Shown piece by piece: positions 6,332 to 9,564 of a stretch of DNA of 9,564 nucleotides (the first letter of the stretch is position 1; every line of letters starts with the position of its first letter). The DNA is from a bacterium (lineage in GTDB: Bacteria > Desulfobacterota > DSWW01): the NCBI GenBank assembly GCA_030609865.1, contig JAUWSZ010000046.1:1-9564 (forward strand), in the 5' to 3' direction. The notes beneath the pieces are model-generated. The model worked only from the letters and a program-made list of their open reading frames with translations, ran no database searches and had not been told where the DNA came from. The translations under genes were made by a program, and so were the position numbers.

Positions 6332-6360
6332 TTGCTCCAAAGGGCTCATTGGGCTATACT
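6332..6360 (+). promoter_or_regulatory. Strong sigma-70-type promoter of the 6S RNA
   Basis: TTGCTC (6332-6337) and TATACT (6355-6360) are separated by exactly 17 nt. The predicted start is about 6366-6368, which matches the 5' end of the folded RNA described next. Confidence 0.72.
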
Positions 6361-6366
6361 GTTTAC

Positions 6367-6551
6367 TCGCGCCTGGGCGGTTTTTTGGACAGGTAAAACA
6401 GCGGCATATATTTTCCGCAGGGATAGGTTTCGCCGTTCGTTGTGGCCATCTCCCGCCGGCCTCGGCGGTTTGTACGAAGACACGCCCACTTTGCTCGAAC
6501 ATGAGAACCCGCGGTTGCCGGGTCGAATCCATGTAAGGCCGCACAGAGACC
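6367..6551 (+). ncRNA. ssrS: 6S RNA (approximate ends)
   Basis: No sensible protein fits here, but the sequence folds into the 6S architecture. Outer stem: 6373-6380 with 6539-6546 (seven of eight pairs), continuing through the T-run at 6381-6386 and GGA at 6387-6389 to TCC at 6528-6530. Inner closing stems: CGGCA 6402-6406 with TGCCG 6516-6520, then CCGC 6415-6418 with GCGG 6511-6514 and GGG 6420-6422 with CCC 6508-6510. A central bubble follows, whose 3' side holds a small hairpin (CTC 6494-6496, GAG 6503-6505), as in Escherichia coli 6S. Beyond it are GTGG 6442-6445 with CCAC 6486-6489 and an apical hairpin, CCGCC 6453-6457 with GGCGG 6464-6468. The GAAGACACGCCCACTTTG segment resembles the corresponding part of E. 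coli 6S. The length of about 185 nt is typical. 6S RNA mimics an open promoter and sequesters sigma-70 RNA polymerase. The 3' end is uncertain because no clear intrinsic terminator is visible. Confidence 0.8.
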
Positions 6552-6676
6552 TTTCTTAGCGTCGTTAAAGACTTTTTCCGTTTTCCCTGTTGATAGCAAA
6601 CGTCCATTCTCGTGACCGGCTCGCGTTCCCTTCCGGGTTGGCGATCCGGGGCATGGGCGAATACGGAGGCCTTCCG

Positions 6677-7009
6677 ATGAAATTCTGGCGGCTGCCCCTT
6701 GATGCCGATGAGCAGGTCATACCGGTTGGCGAACTCGTCATCATCGTGGACCGTTGCAAAGGATGCGATTTCTGCATCGAGTTCTGCCCGAACAAGGTGT
6801 TGGAGGCATCCCCCGATTTCAACACGAAAGGCTACCACCCCCCGGTGATGAAGCCGAATCACGAATGCAACAACTGCGGCCTCTGTGAACTCATTTGTCC
6901 GGAGTTCGCTATCTATAGCACGATCAAGCAGAAGCGCTGTTTTACCGAGATCGATCTGTTGAGATACGAGGAGATATCCTCGGGCAAGGAAAAAGGTGAG
7001 CAAGGATAG
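6677..7009 (+). CDS. korD: 2-oxoacid:ferredoxin oxidoreductase delta subunit (2x[4Fe-4S])
   Basis: 110 residues from the ATG at 6677, chosen because GGAGG at 6665-6669 lies seven nucleotides upstream; the frame is open further upstream but only into non-conserved sequence. Two [4Fe-4S] motifs are complete: C27, C30, C33, C37-P and C64, C67, C70, C74-P. This ferredoxin-like subunit passes electrons between the catalytic core and free ferredoxin. It begins the korDABC operon and overlaps korA by 14 nt. I see no convincing promoter in 6552-6676; the operon may have an atypical promoter there or be read through from the 6S RNA. The short tail after the second cluster (75-110) is charged and unremarkable. 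Confidence 0.92.
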   Translation: MKFWRLPLDADEQVIPVGELVIIVDRCKGCDFCIEFCPNKVLEASPDFNTKGYHPPVMKPNHECNNCGLCELICPEFAIYSTIKQKRCFTEIDLLRYEEISSGKEKGEQG

Positions 7010-7772
7010 AGACGTTCTCACAGGGGAGCACTTCCTGAACGGTGATGATGCCAGTGCCGAGGGGGCCATTGCGGCCGGATGCCGCTTCTTTGCGGGCTAC
7101 CCGATTACCCCGGCCACGGAGATCGCCGAGCGGATGGCAAAGAGGCTTCCCGAGGTTTCCGGCGTATACATCCAGATGGAGGATGAAATCGCCTCGATGG
7201 CGGCCGTCCTGGGGGCCTCGTGGGGTGGGACCAAAGCCATGACGGCTACCTCCGGCCCGGGTTTCTCGCTGATGATGGAGAACATCGGGCTCGGGATGAT
7301 GATGGAGACGCCCTGCGTCGTGGTGAACATCATGCGCGGGGGGCCATCGACCGGGCTTCCGACCCTCGTGGGACAGGGGGATGTGATGCAGGCTCGCTGG
7401 GGATCCCACGGGGATTACGGGGTGATAGCGCTTACCCCATCGTCACCCCAGGAGGCCTTCGACATGACGATCGACGCGTTCAGCCTCTCCGAGAGATACC
7501 GGATCCCGGTGATCGTCCTGAGCGACGAGTTGATCGGGCACATGTACGAAAGGGTCGTGATCCCAGAGAAGAAATTCCTGCCCAGGATCCGGCGGAGAAA
7601 GCCGAGGAAGGACCCGAGCGAGCATTTGCCCTTCCTGGGAGGGGAGGACCTGGTGCCGCCCATGGCCTGTGCCGGGGAGGGGTATCGGCTCCACGTTACC
7701 GGGCTGACCCACGATGAAAGGGGTTATCCTGTCATAACGGCAGCGGCTCAGGAAAGGCTCGTAAGACGCTAG
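6996..7772 (+). CDS. korA: 2-oxoacid:ferredoxin oxidoreductase alpha subunit, N-terminal part, ends at in-frame TAG
   Basis: 258 residues from a GTG at 6996 with AAGGA at 6986-6990. It overlaps korD by 14 nt. This is the pyrimidine-binding domain I of KorA, with the signature G-Y-P-I-T-P-A-T-E at 34-42, the nearby acidic segment M-E-D-E (61-64), T-S-G-P-G-F at 85-90 and G-G-P-S-T-G-L-P-T at 115-123. Together with KorB it builds the thiamine diphosphate site that oxidatively decarboxylates 2-oxoglutarate (or a related 2-oxoacid) to acyl-CoA, or fixes CO2 in reverse. Normal KorA is about 375-385 residues, so this product is truncated. The TAG at 7770-7772 is followed in the same frame, without any other stop, by the missing domain II (7788-8147). 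The break lies in the linker before domain II. It is either a nonsense mutation, a sequencing error, readthrough, or a genuine two-piece subunit. Confidence 0.9.
   Translation: MSKDRDVLTGEHFLNGDDASAEGAIAAGCRFFAGYPITPATEIAERMAKRLPEVSGVYIQMEDEIASMAAVLGASWGGTKAMTATSGPGFSLMMENIGLGMMMETPCVVVNIMRGGPSTGLPTLVGQGDVMQARWGSHGDYGVIALTPSSPQEAFDMTIDAFSLSERYRIPVIVLSDELIGHMYERVVIPEKKFLPRIRRRKPRKDPSEHLPFLGGEDLVPPMACAGEGYRLHVTGLTHDERGYPVITAAAQERLVRR
7770..7772 (+). other. In-frame amber codon interrupting korA
   Basis: TAG at codon 259 of korA. The codons on both sides continue the expected KorA sequence (L-V-R-R before, S-D-K-I-R after). From family memory, Leu is common at this position; TTG to TAG would be a single change. 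The complete frame 6996-8147 would encode 383 residues, the normal size. Confidence 0.85.
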
Positions 7773-7787
7773 AGCGACAAGATCAGG

Positions 7788-8147
7788 ATGCACGCCTCCG
7801 AGATCATCCGGATCGAGGAGGAAGGAACCGAGGATGCGGAAATCGTCGTCGTAGCCTATGGCTGTTCCGCCAGGACCGCAAGGGAATCCGTGAACATGGC
7901 CAGGAAGAACGGGAGGCGGGTCGGATTCCTTCGCCTCATTACCGTCTGGCCCTTCCCGGAGGCGAGGATTCGGGAACTCGCTGCGAACGGCGTGAAAGGG
8001 TTCGTGGTTCCCGAGGTGAACTACGGCCAGATCGCCGGTGAAGTGGAGCGGTGCGCCGTGGGAAGGGATGTCCTGATGGTCGGGTTGATGGGGGGGGCGG
8101 TCCACACACCGGAAATCATCCTAGAGGCGATCGAGGAGATGGCCTGA
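7788..8147 (+). CDS. korA: korA C-terminal part (domain II), separated by the TAG
   Basis: 119 residues from the first ATG after the amber codon. The open frame itself resumes at 7773, directly after the TAG. The sequence is the KorA domain II: a Rossmann-like beta-alpha fold with E-I-V-V-V-A-Y-G (18-25), then R-L-I-T-V-W-P-F-P (49-57) and P-E-V-N-Y-G-Q (79-85), which recur in 2-oxoglutarate:ferredoxin oxidoreductase alpha subunits. The ribosome binding site is poor (only AGG immediately before the ATG), so independent translation would have to rely on reinitiation 15 nt after the TAG. The stop codon TGA overlaps the korB ATG (TGATG), so ribosomes must reach this end for normal coupling to korB. 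That favours a single continuous alpha subunit in the ancestral gene. Confidence 0.85.
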   Translation: MHASEIIRIEEEGTEDAEIVVVAYGCSARTARESVNMARKNGRRVGFLRLITVWPFPEARIRELAANGVKGFVVPEVNYGQIAGEVERCAVGRDVLMVGLMGGAVHTPEIILEAIEEMA

Positions 8148-9073
8148 TGCGGTACAAACTCGTCGAACTCGAGCCCTTCCGGCCCGAGGAGACCCAGCAA
8201 AAGATCGATGAAACCCACGGGCTGCATCCGGGCGATCAATACTTGAAGCCGGGTCGTATCCCGCACATCTGGTGTCCGGGATGCGGGCTGGGAATCGTCC
8301 TGTCCGCCTTCATAAAGGGCATGGACAGCATGGAAATTGCCATCGACAACTGTGCCGTCGTTTCCGGTATCGGATGCACGGGGAGGGTGGCAGGCTATCT
8401 CAACATGGATACCTACCACACGACCCACGGCCGGGCCATCCCTTTTGCGACAGGGCTGAAGCTCGTCAAGCCGGAGATGGAGGTGGTGGTCTTCAGCGGG
8501 GACGGCGACCTTTTTGCCATCGGAGGGAACCATCTGATCCATGCCGCCCGAAGGAACATGGATCTGACCGTGATCTGCGTCAACAACTTCAACTACGGCA
8601 TGACGGGCGGGCAGTCCGGGCCGACCACGCACATGGGCGCCAAGACGGTCACGACCCCTTACGGCAACTGCGAGTACCCCTTCAACCTGACTCATCTCGC
8701 CTACGCGAGCGGTGCGGTCTACGTGGCAAGGTGGACGAGCTTCCATGCCCGGTATCTCATCGAATCCATCAAGAAGTGTTTCGCGAAGAAGGGCTTCAAG
8801 TTCATTGAAGTCCTCACCCCCTGCCCCACGGGTTACGGAAGGCCGAATCGGCTCGGAACGGGACTGGACCAGATGAAGGTCTACCGGGACAACAGCGAAA
8901 TTCGTAATCATATCAACCCGATGGAGGCGGATGCGACGCTCAGGGGTCCGATCGTGGTCGGAGAGTTTGTCGACGAGGAAAAGCCAACGTTCCTCGACAG
9001 GTACGAGGAAGAAATCCTTTCCAAGGTTCCCTCCGGTCGAGGTCTTGGATCGAAAAAGGATCCTGAGAAATAG
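8147..9073 (+). CDS. korB: 2-oxoacid:ferredoxin oxidoreductase beta subunit (TPP-binding)
   Basis: 308 residues from the ATG at 8147, overlapping the korA stop in TGATG. The frame is open further upstream, but that part has a different composition and lies inside korA. Visible motifs: W-C-P-G-C-G at 42-47, S-G-I-G-C at 73-77, T-T-H-G-R-A at 92-97, and the thiamine diphosphate/Mg motif G-D-G-D at 118-121 ending in N-N-F-N-Y-G-M-T-G-G-Q (146-156). This is the catalytic cofactor-binding subunit of the 2-oxoacid:ferredoxin oxidoreductase. The beta subunit is usually about 270-310 residues, so it is complete. The C-terminal 60 residues (E-F-V-D-E-E-K-P-T-F and following) are typical of Kor rather than pyruvate enzymes, which supports 2-oxoglutarate as substrate; related 2-oxoacids are possible. 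Confidence 0.94.
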   Translation: MRYKLVELEPFRPEETQQKIDETHGLHPGDQYLKPGRIPHIWCPGCGLGIVLSAFIKGMDSMEIAIDNCAVVSGIGCTGRVAGYLNMDTYHTTHGRAIPFATGLKLVKPEMEVVVFSGDGDLFAIGGNHLIHAARRNMDLTVICVNNFNYGMTGGQSGPTTHMGAKTVTTPYGNCEYPFNLTHLAYASGAVYVARWTSFHARYLIESIKKCFAKKGFKFIEVLTPCPTGYGRPNRLGTGLDQMKVYRDNSEIRNHINPMEADATLRGPIVVGEFVDEEKPTFLDRYEEEILSKVPSGRGLGSKKDPEK

Positions 9074-9083
9074 GGAATCTCGC

Positions 9084-9564
9084 ATGACGAAACCGAAAGA
9101 CGCCCAAGCCGGAACCGGTACAGGAAAGAAGGAAAGACTGGAGGTTCGTCTGTCCGGGTTCGGCGGCCAGGGAATCGTGCTCGCCGGTAACATCCTCGGG
9201 AGGAGTGTCGTCCTATTCGAGGGGAGGAATGCGGTCTTCACCCAGAGCTATGGGCCCGAGGCCCGGGGAGGGGCCTGCAGCGCAGACGTGGTCATCTCCG
9301 AGGGTTCGATCCATTATCCCAAGGTCACCCGACCGGACATCCTCGTTTTCATGTCCGAGGACGCGAAGAACACCTATAGAAAGCTCCTCGGCCCCGAAAC
9401 CACCGTTATCATCGACGAGGATCTGGTTCGGAACGACGGGCTGGAGGGGAGGTGCTTCCGCCTGTTCTCGGTCCCGGCCACCCGGTTCGCGGAGGAACTC
9501 GGCAGGAGGATGGTGGCCAACATCGTGATGCTCGGGGTCCTCACGGCCGTTACGGGCATCGTCC
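9084..9564 (+). CDS. korC: 2-oxoacid:ferredoxin oxidoreductase gamma subunit, 3' end missing
   Basis: The first 160 residues from an ATG at 9084, 10 nt after korB, with AGGGA at 9072-9076. A short polar N-terminal extension (1-19) precedes the domain. The signature L-S-G-F-G-G-Q-G-I-V-L-A-G (23-35) and the later Q-S-Y-G-P-E-A-R-G-G (54-63) are diagnostic for the gamma subunit of KOR/VOR/IOR-type oxidoreductases. The frame is open to the window edge; about 20-40 residues are probably missing. This subunit completes the D-A-B-C order of a four-subunit enzyme. Confidence 0.93.
   Translation, partial: MTKPKDAQAGTGTGKKERLEVRLSGFGGQGIVLAGNILGRSVVLFEGRNAVFTQSYGPEARGGACSADVVISEGSIHYPKVTRPDILVFMSEDAKNTYRKLLGPETTVIIDEDLVRNDGLEGRCFRLFSVPATRFAEELGRRMVANIVMLGVLTAVTGIV

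Noticed and set aside
6367..6551. tRNA, tmRNA or SRP RNA for the structured region
   Set aside because: A GGGTCGAATCC string recalls a T-arm, but there is no cloverleaf or acceptor pairing, no tmRNA 5'/3' signature, and no SRP tetraloop motif; the pairing fits 6S RNA.
5363..7069. Long minus-strand open frame of 568 codons
   Set aside because: It runs antisense through the coiled-coil gene, the 6S RNA and korD, and shows no recognisable domain; high GC content explains the open frame.
7770..7787. Frameshift as the cause of the korA interruption
   Set aside because: The downstream ATG at 7788 and all later codons are in the same frame as the upstream part, so only a single stop codon, not an indel, separates them.

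Overview
The window looks like a stretch of chromosome from an anaerobic, fairly GC-rich bacterium, most likely a Desulfobacterota (deltaproteobacterial) lineage. This rests on gene content: a flavodiiron oxygen reductase, a PerR-type regulator, a four-subunit 2-oxoacid:ferredoxin oxidoreductase, and a HEAT-like protein resembling the DVU0298 family of sulfate reducers. The assignment is inference; there is no rRNA or other taxonomic marker.

The left part (1-2950) is on the minus strand and looks like an oxygen/peroxide-defence block. Reading leftwards it has a PerR/Fur-family regulator, a gap filled by heptanucleotide repeats, a DsrE-like protein, an FprA-type flavodiiron protein, and the start of a HEAT-like protein that runs off the left edge. 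The regulator has a good sigma-70-type promoter and a near-perfect 9-1-9 Fur/PerR box at the predicted transcription start, which points to self-regulation. The last three genes are 25 and 36 nt apart and are probably one transcript.

The middle (3000-6310) is on the plus strand. It has an alpha/beta hydrolase whose GTG start is favoured by a strong ribosome binding site, a polyprenyl diphosphate synthase with archaeal/GGPP-type motifs, a further heptad array, and a membrane-anchored coiled-coil protein I do not recognise.

The right part begins with an RNA gene that I identify by its foldable architecture and promoter as 6S RNA (about 6367-6551). It is followed by a korD-korA-korB-korC operon for 2-oxoglutarate (or related 2-oxoacid):ferredoxin oxidoreductase. 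korC is cut by the right edge. korA is interrupted by an in-frame TAG at 7770-7772, exactly in the linker between its two domains, and the reading frame continues intact afterwards to the korB overlap.

The points most worth a second look are the korA amber codon, three same-consensus heptanucleotide arrays (two of them facing each other), the 6S RNA gene, and the PerR box. I see no convincing evidence of an entirely new multi-gene system.
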